Origin: Dermacentor variabilis
Taxonomy: Eukaryota; Arthropoda; Arachnida; Ixodida; Ixodidae
DNA length: 64,000 bases
Reading direction: 5' to 3'
Assembly (NCBI RefSeq): GCF_050947875.1
Contig: NC_134569.1
Location: forward strand, 34,020,777-34,084,776
Shown: in pieces, positions 23,301 through 34,890 of the stretch
Layout: the number at the start of each line of letters is the position of its first letter
How positions within the stretch are numbered: the first letter of the stretch is position 1
Position numbers and translations under genes: made by a program
The notes under the pieces: generated by a model
Databases searched by the model: none
What the model was told of the DNA's origin: nothing
What the model saw: the letters and a program-made list of their open reading frames with translations, nothing else

Positions 23301-25320
23301 CGAAGGCGTTCTCGGCGACACTACGTAGCAGCAGTGTCATTTGTCACCAGCCAGGCACTAGGCGGTGGGGCTGTGATCTCGCCGAAAAGGGGCGCTTCAT
23401 CGACACTGCGGCTGAGCCTTCTCCAGGAAGCGGGCAAAGAAATAAACACGCGGAACCGAGAGCGCCTGCCGGCACCGAGGTGGACGTCGTCAAGAGCAGC
23501 TCAGGTCTTGAGGGCGGCCAACAGTGACCATCGCGAAGCTTAGAGATCATCTATCTTGAGCATTACTGTTCAAGGGCGCCGAGAGAGGGAGGCTAAAAGC
23601 ATTATCGAGTAATGCTTTTAGCGCTAACAGTCCTTCCAGTGTGCCACCCGTTCGTCGGTTCCGTGCGGAGTGCCGCTTTCCTGCACGACCCAGCGCTGCT
23701 GATACGACCGGCTCTCTTTCCTAGGCGACCGCTTCCACGCCACCGCGTTTGGAAAGTGAGACTCACGTACGACGTACGGGAAATAGGAAATACGCAACTC
23801 TTTCCGCTCGCTCGGTTCTCACGCTATCCTCGCTGTTTGCGTCGTGTACGACTGATGGAGGGAATAACCAATTTCCGGGAAAACAAGATACTCAGGGCGT
23901 GCAAAAAATAAAGAAAAGAAAAATCCTACCTTTCTCTTCCTGTTTTCTTTCTCCCCTTAGATAAAAAAAATTGCGAAGTCGCTCAAACTGAAGTTCAAGC
24001 GTCACCAAAAGCAGCGGCAGTTTGACAACTGAAAGCATACGTCGCCGGGCTGGAACTGAATCCTGATTTAGAAGAAATAACGGTTTCATTTCTAGCGCTT
24101 TCAGCCGAGAAAACTTGATAAACGGGAGGAGGGAATAAATATGCAACAGGAACAGGGAATATTGATTGAAGTAAGCTTGACAGCCATCGCTGGAAAAGAG
24201 GAAAGGAAAGCGAGATAGTGAAGCAAGAACAGAAAGGCAGTTTAGCAGAGCTGTTCACACGGAAGCTAAATAAAACATCCGTCCAAGAGATGCCATGCGA
24301 AGCAGCAAAATCCCGTCTTCGCCCTCAACAAGCTCTGTTGGCTAGGGTCGCAGACTTGCTACAGTGCCCTTTATTTTATTGCCATAGCAGTTTCACGGAC
24401 ACTCGAAGCGCATTCCCACCACCGCCGTCGCCGTGAGGTTCCCTATGAAGTCCAGGGAAGATAATACCGTCGCCGCGCGCCCCACTCTGTATGTGCGAGT
24501 GAAGGTGTGCGAGCTGACAATCGCGGCCAAATTTCGCCCGCGCAAAAGAAAGTGGGCAGGAAGCGCGCGGTATCCCATCGTGCACAAGGCACCCAACGCT
24601 GCGGGGCACCGGGGGGGACGGGAGCGAGAGGGAGCGGCGTTCTATCCCGGCTGCAACTGCGCATGTGGCGGCTTCGCGCGGTGCCGCAGCCGTATCTTGA
24701 GAGCGATCTGCGTCGGGGGCTCGTAGTTTTGTGCGTGCTGTGTGTGCTCCGCGCTCAATTTGAGTTGAAGCGATAAACAGGACAGTAGAAATGTCATTTT
24801 GATCGCTGCTGCTGCCGCGTTTCCTCATGCCAGAGTTTTGACAACGAGTTACCGCAGTCATCTGGTGAGATTTGTCGATGTCTGCTTTTATGCGCGCGTG
24901 ACAGCATGCTTGCTAAGTTAGTTAGCATGCGTATATTTACAAGTTTATACGGCCGATAAAACTACTATTGTTACTTCGTGTAGCTGTCGCCTAATTTGCT
25001 ATGACATTTGCTATACTCCCCAATGCTAAGTTTGAGCACAGCTCGATAGGTGCTTTCATTTCGCGATATATTTAGGCAAGGAATTTGAGACCAAGACCAC
25101 CACAACGACTGGCAGTGGGCCAGTGCCGACATCGCCTTCGCAGAGGGAAGGGCCGTCTGGCAATGCTGGTGCAGTGTTCTTCCAGGCCGGAAGGAACCAG
25201 GCAGTTGCAGGGAAAGCACGCAGAAGGAATTTCTTTATTCCATGGACAAGGTGACTGGCGAGCGCCAGCACGGCTGAGCCACCGTCTGCGATAAGCTAGG
25301 AAGAAGTGCGCCGGCTACGC
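20301..25320. other. no gene recognised; hairpin and GC-rich block inside
   Basis: Unassigned. Two GC-rich blocks (21400-21850 and 24390-24740) keep several frames open on both strands, so their ORFs are not taken as genes. The block 24390-24740 is CpG-rich and could be a dispersed repeat or a promoter island. A perfect short hairpin is listed separately at 23592-23622. Confidence 0.35.
23592..23622. repeat. perfect 13-bp hairpin
   Basis: GCTAAAAGCATTA, loop TCGAG, TAATGCTTTTAGC: a perfect stem of 13 base pairs with a 5-nt loop. No run of T follows that would suggest a polymerase III stop. Confidence 0.85.
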
Positions 25321-25332
25321 TCGGCGCCGCGG

Positions 25333-25340
25333 TATATAAG
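25333..25340 (+). promoter_or_regulatory. TATA box candidate
   Basis: TATATAAG lies directly behind the GC-rich palindromic stretch GCGCCGGCTACGCTCGGCGC. Position and context fit a core promoter reading rightward, perhaps of an LTR-type repeat, since the downstream duplicated region has no ORF that I recognise. Confidence 0.3.
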
Positions 25341-25414
25341 CCCTTATCAAAGGGGCGTGTCGCAGTAGCGCACGTGTCGGTTATCTGTAGGCGTGCAGCC
25401 ACTACAGCTGGGAT

Positions 25415-25603
25415 GATGAGTGGCGTCGGAACCAGCTGTGGAAGAGTGCGACGACGAACGTGCGAGCAGTGACACGAGTGTGAAGGGCAGTATGGGAATG
25501 CTGGAACACGATGAGCGGCCTCGGAGCCAGCTGTGGGAGAGGACGATGACGACCAACGCGCGAGCAGTGGCACGAGCGCGTGTCTGCGCCAGGCGAGATC
25601 ACA
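25415..25603 (+). repeat. 95-bp tandem duplication
   Basis: GATGAGTGGCGTCGGAACCA with the following GCGAGCAGTGACACGAG returns 95 bp later (copy one 25415-25509, copy two from 25510) with about ten to fifteen percent differences. It follows the TATA candidate by about 75 bp. Confidence 0.75.
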
Positions 25604-26287
25604 TTACTTTCTGAACCGCACGCTGCGTTTTCCAGACCGATCGGGGTTATGAGCCACCTTTAAGGCGTTCGCCTTAAGTATATGCGGATTTCACACACTG
25701 GTGGGAATAGATGGAAGCGACGCTATATATGTACTGTTTGCTTAGCCCGGTTACGAGGACGGACGCCAACGCTGAACCCAGGAATGTGCGCCTCCGAGCT
25801 GCGTTTTAAAACTTGCGATTGTGACGTCTTTGAGTGAGCACAAAATCGCAAATTTCCTGCTAGGCCAGCCACATCTGGATGCGGACGTGGGTGGCACGCC
25901 CATCTACCAAGATTTAACTGCACGTAGTAGTAACCAAAGCAGTTAAAGTTCTATTGTGTCGTATCTCATATCATCGGCAAAGCTTTGGCACGTGAAGCCA
26001 CATCTAGGTCGATTAGGTTGGGAAAACCGCAACTGCATATCACACAGATAAATGACTACTTAGCACAGCAAAACTGGCACAGGAGAGAATGATTAAAGCG
26101 TAAAAAGAAGGTAATAGGAAGCTCTTACCATGCCGGATCACAACATAGGGCTTCCATGATTATTATGTGTTAATAAACAATGGACACTTGAAACTTCTAG
26201 TGCTGCTAGTGCTTCGAACATCTTCTTTGTTTACCTTCAGAGCTAGCAAGTGATTGCGTGGAAAAATTGATGGCTAAATCCGGTTGA

Positions 26288-26672
26288 AAACGACAGCAGA
26301 AATTTCGGTCGCAAATACACTACTTTCTGTCGCAAGTACAGAAATTTCTGTTGTACGACAGAAGGTCCTGACGTTTCTGTAGTTGCAACAGACATTTCTG
26401 ACGTTACGACAAATTCTGACGTCGCAACAGAAACATTCTGTCGTGACGACTAAGAGTTCAGAAGTCGCAACAGAATAGTTCTGTCGCGACAACAAGATTT
26501 CTGAAGTCGCAAAAACAGCTTTCTATCGCGACAGCTATCCTGAGGTCACAACAGGAACTCTCTGTCGCGACGATATAGGTACTTTCTGTCGCGACGTTAG
26601 AAATATGCTACTTTCTAGAGCAACGACATAAGTCCTGCCGTCGGGACAGAAGCGCTTTCCGTCGCGACGCTT
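26288..26672. repeat. degenerate array of dyad motifs TTCTGTCGCGAC / GTCGCAACAGAA
   Basis: About 385 bp filled with alternating half-sites. Examples: GTCGCAACAGAA-acat-TCTGTCGTGAC (26421-26447) and GTCGCAACAGAA-tag-TTCTGTCGCGAC (26464-26490). TCGCGA occurs five times within 180 bp. Spacing between half-sites varies, so it is not a simple tandem repeat. No ORF of note; the minus frame 26274-26495 only translates the repeat. Confidence 0.8.
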
Positions 26673-27114
26673 TGAAATTGTATGTCAGTTTCACATCAAA
26701 GATGTACACTCTACTTTTCTCTTACGCAGTATTCAATGGTGCGTTCTGTGAATGCGGCAATTATGATAGCACCGGCACCGGTATTAAAGTAGACGTATCC
26801 AATTGTAATTTTGCCTTGACGACGAGGCACCAGCAATCCCCCTATACCGGCTTCCTCAATATCGGCCGCTGATCGAAATCGTCACATCTACAGTAACGGC
26901 TGCGTATCCATTTTGTTTTATTTTGTAAGATGTGACACACAGGGTTGTGGACTTGCATGGCGCATTAGTCGCTCATTGACGCATTAGTTAGTTTCCCAGA
27001 AATATTGCATAAGGTTTTGCCAAGCTGAAACGTAGTTTTGCGTTGTTCCGCGAAGCTGCGTGAAAATATCTGTCGCTCAGGTGTTAGTATTCTATCACAG
27101 GCGATACCGTGAGA

Positions 27115-28040
27115 TAGATAGAATAAACTTTATTGTCCAACGGATAAGGTGATCTACCCAACGCCCGACACGCAGGTCAGGGGGCGAGTGCCGCCGCCTC
27201 AGATGCAGGCTGGGAGGTCTTGGATCCCAGCAGCCTCTTCAGCCAGTTGGACGAGCCGGAGCTGGAGCTCAGATTCCGAGCTGCGCAGCAGGGTCTCCCA
27301 GGTGTCTCTACTACCTATATTGTGCGTTCCCCCGGGAGAGTATGGACGTTCCCGTATTATGTGGTCGAGGGTCCCTCTAGCCCCACAAAGATTACATCTA
27401 TCGCTCCTGGCCTCGGGGAACATGTGGTTCGCCATAACCGGGTGCGGATATGTATAAGTTTGTAGTCGTCTCCACGCGACTTCTTGTCTGGTGTTTAATT
27501 TTGGGTCTGGCGGGGATACCAGTCTACGAGCGAATCTATAATGCTGCGTAATCTCCCCATATTTTAGCATGCGCTCTCCGCTCCCTCGGTCATCCAGGGG
27601 CCCCGTAGCGGCTCGGCTGTAGAGATCTCGAGCCAGCTCGCGGGCCGCCTCGTTGCCGGGGACGGCTTCGTGCGCCGGAGTCCAAATTATTTGAATTTTT
27701 CTATCTAACTTTCTCTGCCCTAGGATTCTGGCCCCTAAGGGCGAAATCCTTCTCTTGCTAAAATTTTGTATGGCAGTTTTGCTGTCACTGATCACAAATT
27801 TCGCGTCCGTTCCAGCGCAAGCTAATGTGATCGCAATTTCCTCGGCAACTTCTATGTTGCGCCCGCGCAGAGATACCGTGAGAACAAGTACGCTGCCTAA
27901 ATAGGCACATATCCATAAATGTTTTTGTAGCTCTTCTGCACTGGCCACACGAAATATATGCGCGCTCAAAAGTGCAAATAGCGAGAGACAGCTGCAGAAA
28001 CTAGCAGTAACAATCCCTACAGCGTCCCCTGTCCCCACTG
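27115..28040 (-). pseudogene. R1/I-group LINE fragment: RNase H domain, Cys/His tail and 3' end
   Basis: One open minus-strand frame (28038-27199) encodes RNase H motifs in order: NIEVAEEIAITLA (acidic residue in the first helix), KFVISDSKTA, then IIWTPAHEAVPGNEAARELA with the His and following acidic residues. After it comes the Cys/His tail CNLCGARGTLDHI, where the final Cys is replaced by Arg, and a terminal helix rich in Leu/Glu ending at the stop 27199-27201. The first catalytic Asp strand is not seen; the first 60 or so residues do not resemble the family. The 3' UTR holds AATAAAG on the minus strand (about 27122-27132) and ends in a TATC-like run near 27112-27120. It differs in sequence from the other LINE pieces and is probably a separate subfamily. 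Confidence 0.75.
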
Positions 28041-28439
28041 TCTATTTCTGAATTTATTCAATGATATCGATATCGTAAAGCAAAATCGACGTTCTAGCAC
28101 TTGACTGAGTACTTGCCAATGGTAACAACACCATTGCTCTTCTAGTGAGGTTCCAGTTGACGTGGCGGAGTGAAAGCGCACATTGGCTTTCAACGTACAA
28201 GTCTAAACACCAGCGCAGACAGAGATTCTTACTGTTGTCATGGTCAAAATGTAGAAGTACAGTAACATTCGGTGAGTGCCGTGGTAAGATTCTGGGTTCA
28301 GAAGCGTTAGGTCGTAAATTGAAAAGCTCCACTGAGAATTTATTTTTAATTTTTGTTTTTTTTTTACTTTTTTGCACTAACAAATTTGCTTAGTCCTAAA
28401 GATCTTCCCGTTGACTTTCTTCATTAAATATTGATCAAG

Positions 28440-28555
28440 GACAACAGAACGTCATACTGCAGGACGTCAGACTACATCCGTCAGACAGAAGGGGTCAAAC
28501 AACAGAAGTCAGACAACAGACGCCGGGCAACATAACGTCCCAAAATACGACAGAG
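28440..28555. repeat. degenerate short repeat with GACAACAGA / ACGTCAGAC motifs
   Basis: ACAACAGAACGTC, GGACGTCAGAC, CAACAGAAGTCAGAC, AACAGACGCC and similar words follow each other for about 115 bp. It resembles the half-site ACAGAA of the array at 26288-26672 but lacks TCGCGA. Confidence 0.45.
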
Positions 28556-31500
28556 TGAAATTTTCTGTTGTGTTTTCAACTGTGTGGTGCATGATAAAGC
28601 GTTCCTTGTCGTCTGTCAGCTTGCCTATACAAAATATAAACAGTTGACATAGCTGGCCAGTCAATACTTCGCAAATAACTCGACAATGTTGTTGCACTAG
28701 TGTTGGCAGTGCGCCTATGCTTGAGATGTCAACACGTTGGTAATATTGAAGTAGCATGAAAATAATGAAACGAAGAAAGCTACAGACATGGTGGTACGTC
28801 AACCTGAGTAAAAAATAGAAATGTAGCACATTAAGGAAGGGCTCTTGGGGACACAGACTGATCGAAGGGATGCCTTTTATACCGTAAACGTTTTGCGCAG
28901 CCACGACGGCCGCAGGTCGAGCCCTCTCAAGTCAACACCGCTGGTACGGGCCGCTGGCTCGTGACTCGAAACTTATTGCGGCCCTCAGGTATACAAACGG
29001 GCGCCGGAGCTTAATACGAGGAGTGCATCGTAAACATTAGTAGGATGGACACAAACACGCGCGCAGGATCGTGGTCTCGAACCACACGAGCGCACCGCGC
29101 AGTTCTGGCACAGCCCGGGGCTGATCGATGACGGCCCGGACGCACGGCTGCGGCGCGCACTGCAGTACAGCGGAGACGGCCGCAGCGGCAGTCGCTCGAT
29201 GAGCCACGGCCTGTTTGCGCATGTCGATGAAGAGCCTTTTGTAAACGTCCCGACCCTTGGCATGGCCTGAGAAAGGAATCCAAAGCAGCCCGCTGCGGGC
29301 AAGAAGCAGCTGCCCGTGCAAGACGATCGTGTTTTCTTTTTTCCCTTCTCCGGCCGTGTTGAAGATTCATCGGGCCCTGTTCCCGTCCTCAGGGCGAAAT
29401 CAATCGATTCGCCAGACTGCGGGGAGGAAACACGTGAACTTTCGGCACCGCGCGGTTGCTGCACGAGCCACTCGGCCGCGCAAATGCGTAAGAGGCTCGC
29501 GTGCGTTCGAGTGACGCCCCGTCCGATAATGACGACACGCTCGCCTGAGTGTAAGCGCATTACCTCCTTTCGGAGCACTACATTTTGCTTCTTTTTTTTA
29601 AGTGATGCCACAGCGTGTTAATCACGGGCGGGTGCAGTCAAAGTCAACGCCGGAGAAGACATCGCCGACCAGCTGGACCTCCAGTAGACTTCAGTCGCGG
29701 CATTTATTCAATACTTCCGAAAACTGTCTGTTGACTTGTCGATGAGCGAAATAGATAACAAGATCCGAAGAACACATTATTTTCGCGAAAAGGCGAGATG
29801 CTGCGTTATTTTCTTTATTCCCGTTTTAATTCAGAGATAGCTATAGAACTCGCACAAGGGTATACGGCAATGCCTCTTAGCGTGGCGCAATGTTTCATTA
29901 CATGCTGCGCCATTAGCGAGGCACAGCTGCATTACTATTTGGGACGAGAGGAAAACCATCTTCGCAATAATTTGTTAAACTATAGGTGTATAGATTATTG
30001 ATATATCTTGAGGTGCAATAATTTGTCCCAACATACAAGAAGCGTAGCTTTACTGTACATAACGCATGAATCTATTAGGTGCGATCATTCTGTTTATTTC
30101 CGCAGAATTCTGGCCTGGCAGGAAACGATGTCGACCGTTTAGGTTTACTAAACCAGAACAGGACTCTACCAAATTATTCCACTGAAGTGAACATAAAGAG
30201 TAACAGACACTGAAGAGAATCGAGCTCCTATGCGATAAACATCGGCAATCCCGAATTGTAAGTTTTCTTTAAGACGGAATGGTGAATTTTCGAGCGCTGT
30301 TTTTCTTCCTGTTTTCTTTCTATCTTTTTCTTTTTTATATCTCCCTCTTTTATGATGCTGTAAGAATGGCTCATGGTTATTTTGGTGATCGCTCGTGGCA
30401 ATCTTGGATACACTGTTACCCAGCAGATAGTCTTTTACGTTTTTATGTTCATCGGCACATGTGAGGGTGACAATGCCGAAACGTGCACAGGTTCCTGAAT
30501 GAAATATATGTATGTTGCTTGCTTTCCAAAAATAACAGTTGGCAGTCTGCGCTCGTGGTGTGGTGTGTGTTTCTTTCTTGTGTCATCGTTTTTTGCGCAG
30601 TCATAAGAAACGTCTAAAGCTATGAACCAACTAGCCCGTCAGGACGTTCTACTAGAGGGCTGAAGTCGAGACGCATGCGACGAAAACACCAAAGCCAACT
30701 CTGCACCGTCATTTTCTCGCACGAGTGCTCGCTCGAGGTCCGCACAAGCGATCTCCACGAGCTCCACTTCTTTTCTGCGCACCGTGTGCCTCCAGAAAAG
30801 GCCTCGGCTCCTCTAATGCTACTCGTTCCGTCTCTGATCGAAGTATCCCGTCCGCATCATACCTAAAGCGCCACAATACACCAGCCATTTACTTCGACTG
30901 TGCTTCATCCTGGGTTTTCAGCGACACACAGCTTCGGCCACATGGGTCCAAACTGCCGAGACGTCGGGAGCGCGCGTTGCGCTTCTGACGCGGTCACGTC
31001 TCTCGGAATGCGGCACAATAAAGCCCGTTTTGCAATCATATGGATTTCGACGGATGAGCGCTCCATGGGGTCTGAGGGGAGTGCTGCGCAGAATGGTTCA
31101 AAGGGGAAATCGAAGATGACGCCGCAGAATACAGCCCAGCTAGTGCGGCGCGTCGTATAGCCGTGGCCGGCGGGAGGCCATAAAACAGAAGTGCCCCGGG
31201 GCGATTACCGGAAAGGCGCACCATGACCACGAGGACTCGGGCCGCGGCGAAGACGTTGCCGGCCCCTCTTTGTGCCTGCCGTTTGCCGCCGGGCAGTTTG
31301 TGGCGCTATTGACGGTTGCACGTGTGTATATAACCACCAGCTTTCTGAAGCTTCGCGGACTGTGAAGAAGGGATCTGTACTGCGCCTTCCAGAGACACAG
31401 CAGAAAAGCTGCGCAGTACGGACAAGCAAAGTGCTCCCCGAAGTTTGGTGTGTACATTATTATATATAGTAATTAAAAAACAAATTAACCGATTAATTTG

Positions 31501-31576
31501 TTCGTCCACTAGTTCATTGGCTTGTATGTCCGTTCGCTATAACATTTAAGTCCTTGTTTTACCAATTTCTCGATCC
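28556..31576. other. no gene recognised; one protein-like minus frame
   Basis: GC-rich part 28985-29610 keeps all three minus frames open. Of these, the frame 29321-29037 (94 codons) has GC-rich third positions and a plausible amino-acid mix (segments such as LLWIPFSGHAKGRDVYKRLF), but no domain or splice structure could be shown. The rest is AT-rich. A GC-rich stretch at 31140-31300 is also unassigned. Confidence 0.35.
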
Positions 31577-31611
31577 TTCGCATGTAGTGGTGGTGGTGGT
31601 GGTTGTGGTGG
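31577..31611. repeat. (GTG)n tract
   Basis: About ten GTG/GGT units, partly interrupted. Confidence 0.8.
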
Positions 31612-31829
31612 GTGATAGCAACAGGTGGGATTTGCCTGGCGATCTAGGCCGGCATTGCTCCGTCCGAGCGTCTCTTACAATATCACTGTGGTATTTCACC
31701 ACATGTCCATCAAACTGTTATTCCTTGAGACTAGGATAAGGAGGCGTGAAGTTTACTTGCGGGCTATAGTTGATTCTTTGAGGAGCAAAAAGTGTTGCAG
31801 GCACGCAGGCGGAAGGTCCTTTTATTTTT

Positions 31830-32590
31830 AGCAGATTCTCCAGGACAACGTCCCTTTGACTTTGAAATTTTCGACACGGACCACAGAAAGCGTTCAATGT
31901 CTCCTGTGTCATGCCATACAGTTCAGAAAATTGATACGCCCCGTCTTATATAACCATGCTGGTGTACTAGAAGATCCTGTCCTTACTCGATATAGAACTG
32001 AGGCTTCCTCTCAGCGAAATATCTTGGTTACGCAGAGCGCATTTGGTGGAACTGAAAGTGCCCCAGAGTGATTTCGAATGTCAGATTTTTTAACTTGATC
32101 ACTCTTTGGGAGGATGATAGAGCACTGCGCAACGAAGAGCACCAGGCTTTTCGTTGCCAGCCATACGAATGTAGGAGGTAATCAACTGAATAGTTTACTA
32201 TGAAGCCTTTGTTGCCGACTTCTTTCACAAGGGCTCGTAGTTTACGCAGAAAATTGATGGACGGTAGACCAGGGTAAAGTTGTTGCAACGCGGTCTTTGA
32301 GTTTGTAAGGAGAACCACGTTCTGTGGAGTCAAAGTCTCTATCTTGCACAGAGAAGCAGCTATTGCCACGCCTTCCACCACTGTCGACGAGGCTATACAG
32401 TTTAAAGGGCAATATTCTGTATTCTATATTCAGACGTTCTGTATTTAGAGAAGGAATATAGAATGCAACTGCGCAGCGGTCTTCGTCTACTTTTCCAGAG
32501 CCATCTGTGTATACTTGAAGGTGATTCGGGTAATTAACGTAGGAAGTTGGGGCTAGTTGGTGTTGAAGCTGTTTCTGTGACGTAGTTACT
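31830..32590 (-). pseudogene. I-group LINE fragment: RNase H domain and C-terminal tail
   Basis: Read on the minus strand from 32590: HLQVYTDGSG (first catalytic Asp, 32493-32522), then, after a frame change, VEGVAIAASL and NVVLLTNSKTALQQL (32290-32381; the Asp of the usual TDSK is Asn here), then NKGFIVNY at the position of the next strand, and finally a Cys-containing tail CGPCRKFQSQRDVVLENLL (about 31830-31890). So the order RNase H then Cys tail is kept but at least two frame changes and the Asp to Asn change inactivate it. The upstream part is cut by a PLE-type tail near 32590. Confidence 0.65.
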
Positions 32591-32810
32591 AGCGCGAAGA
32601 AGACTAACGGGAAAAAGAGTGGGACGTGACCGAATGCGAGACTTCGACTGAGAAGCTTTATTCAGAAAAACATGCAAAGAGGCCACCGTATGCTCAAATA
32701 AATGCGCAGACACATGCATAAACGAACGGGCCATGTAAGGAGACAACCAACTGTGCAACGAACCTGATAAGCGCCCACAACAAGCCATTACAAAGCATTC
32801 ATCAGTTACA
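32590..32810 (-). mobile_element. PLE-like 3' end fragment
   Basis: On the minus strand AATAAAGC is followed by TCAGTCGAAGTCTCGCATTC, a CTCTTTTTCCC-type run and TTCGCGCTAGTAAC. This repeats the order GAAGT-GCGC-GTC-pyrimidine run-GCGCTA seen at the 3' end of the PLE at 4840-4912. No protein part is recognised upstream. It seems to have entered the LINE whose RNase H starts at 32590. Confidence 0.45.
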
Positions 32811-33360
32811 ACACTTCTTTATGAGGGGGTGCCAGTGATGGAGCACTTGCGCCTTCATCAGCAGCTTTTGATATGCAAAACGTCTAAAATATTTCGCTAT
32901 TTCCCTAAGTCGTGTTCAAAAGTTCGAGAACTAGGGACTTGCTTTCTGCAGATGGAATGCAGCTCACCGACTACAATCGTTGTACACTTAAGTTGCATGT
33001 GATTTCTCCGAATTTCCAGGACGGGTCTATCTTTTCCCTCTGTCTTGACCAGCGCAATCCTAAGTTTCGAAGCGTGTTCAGTGCTGCATAAAAACGTGAG
33101 CACGGCCTGTTACCTATACATTTTAAGAGGGCTTTCGCGGACGAGAACTCCCTCGAACGTATTAGCTGGGCCATGAGGGTCTGGAAAGCCTAAAGTCGCA
33201 GAGGGCGGGACTCGGCTTCGTAGGGCACCTTTTGTTAGGTGCTGGCTGAGGATTTCCCAGGCACTTTCTATGCATTGTATCTAAGCGCTCGTATTGACAG
33301 GTGTACTTGTTTCTCTTTACTGGGTGACCGCGTTTGAGCGCCTAAGTATAGTCTAAGAAA
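32811..33360. other. unassigned
   Basis: Short minus-strand ORFs overlap at 32897-33174. Their protein-like stretch cannot be assigned to a LINE domain. Nothing else is seen. Confidence 0.35.
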
Positions 33361-33726
33361 TGTTATCGCTCAGTGGTGGACGCGCCTGCGTGTATCGGAA
33401 GTTTATCGAATGTCATCGATGGTTCTATCGGCTGTCTATTGTCACTGAACGTTGTGTAATGTGATCGCTTGTATGCGCGACACGAATTGTGTACAACTTT
33501 CCGGAAGCCACGCGGGCACCATCGATTATTCTAGGACCTTCGATGACTCATGTGAAAAAGCCGACGCGCTTGCCCTACAGATCAGATTTCGACGATCGCC
33601 GACTGTGTTCGCTGCTATAGTTGTGCTTTGAGCGTAACATGCTGTTATGGGCACAGGTTCGCCCAATAAAAAGTTTCGTCATTCAAAGTTTGCTGCTATG
33701 TTCTTTACCGTCCCTACTACGTGACA
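33361..33726 (+). mobile_element. probable solo LTR of a gypsy-type retrotransposon
   Basis: A 366-bp unit begins TGTTATCGCTCAGTGG and ends CTACTACGTGACA, so it has the TG...CA ends of an LTR. AATAAA lies at 33665-33670, about 55 bp from the end, followed by a T/G-rich part as in an R-U5 region. Sequence such as GGGCACAGGTTCGCCCAATA before the polyadenylation signal is, from memory, typical of tick gypsy LTRs. The flanks (AGAAA left, TTATT right) do not match, so no target duplication supports it, and no primer binding site or gag-pol follows. Confidence 0.5.
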
Positions 33727-33959
33727 TTATTGCCTATCTTAGGGGGACATAAGAGGTGGCTGGTATATGATTCGACTTGCAACAAACGCTGTACGTAGCC
33801 GTAGCATCGACGTCGGGTGGTTGTGCCAGCGTATACCAACGACTTGCTTGAGCACATGTAGCCTCTAGGCGATGACACCACAACGTGGTCAACAGCATGG
33901 CGCCGGGGTAGCCTGTGGTCCAAGTTAATGCGAAGAAATCGGACGTTGGCGATTCGTTG

Positions 33960-34890
33960 AATCTAGTATCTGTCCAAATTAAACTTCAAGCGTGTCGATT
34001 GTCTTTCGATTCCAGGAAACAGTATTAATGAAGATTTCCCTGCTTAATAGTGATAAGCCAAGCGTTACCAAGTGACCCTCGATGGCATTTGCTACTCCTT
34101 GGGATATTCGTACGAGGCGCCTATGCTGGTAGCCGAGTCCTCATATGCAGATATCATCGGTATATATAGACACCTTGACTGGTGTTTGAGGGTTTAACAA
34201 TCTTGGAAGACTAGCCATGGCAACGTTAAACAATAAAAGAGACGAAACACTCTCGTGAGGTGCGCCGTGGAATATACTTATTTTCGCGCTCAAATAAGAG
34301 TCGCCAAGACGAACTCTGATGCGGCGATCATTGAGAAACGTAGACATGAAGTGCAAGAATTTGTTCATATCTATGTAACAAAACATGTTTTTGCTCCACG
34401 AGTGTTATCTGTACCGCCCCCCTCATGCAATGCTCCTTCTGGAGCCTGTGAGGTATATAAAATAACAGATGATCCGTGATACCTACAACTTGTAACTGGC
34501 CGGTGATTTCAGAAACATTGTCTCAAGCCTTGAAAAGTCCATAAAAACAACAAGCGTCGACAGGCCAACCGCACTGTAATGTTCCATGTGACTTAGCAGC
34601 TCCAGCACATTTTCGTGAGCACTTAGACGCTACCTAAGCCCAGTCATGCATGACGGTAGTTTCCGCTCCTGCTCGATGTACCAAGTGAGCCTTGTGCACA
34701 CCATCTTCTCCATTACCTTCGTTGCACAGGAGATCATAGATACCGGTCTGTGTGAATCCAGAGCTGCAGGATTCTTTCCAGGCTTCAGAACATATACCAC
34801 CTATGTTACCTTCGATAAATGCGGGATGAACCCTCTGGTCCACTCTTTCTTGAAAATTTACAGCAAATCACGTCGTCTCTCAACTGGTAG
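33960..34890 (-). pseudogene. I-group LINE fragment: reverse transcriptase
   Basis: Minus strand, entry near 34880: VVYVLKPGKNPAALDSHRPV (early RT motif, PGK followed by RPVS), then SCATKVMEKMVCTRLTWYIE. Further down, the frame 34386-34141 has NDRRIRVRLGDSYLSAKI, a decayed QGSVLSP motif (reads HESVSSLLLFNVAMA) and KVSIYTDDICI at 34153-34164. The palm motif is YTDD instead of YADD. Sequence to about 33970 can be read as the QGVANAIEGHLVTLGLSL segment after the palm. Several frames and stops are needed, so the copy is dead. No endonuclease or RNase H is attached. Confidence 0.7.

Noticed and set aside
24376..24861. 161-codon minus-strand ORF
   Set aside because: CpG-rich block with four or five open frames on both strands; no motif. 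More likely a dispersed repeat or CpG island.
29871..29927. Hairpin TGCCTC..GGCGCA / TGCGCC..GAGGCA
   Set aside because: Stem is interrupted by several mismatches and is not extended by the flanks; no sign of a miRNA or element.
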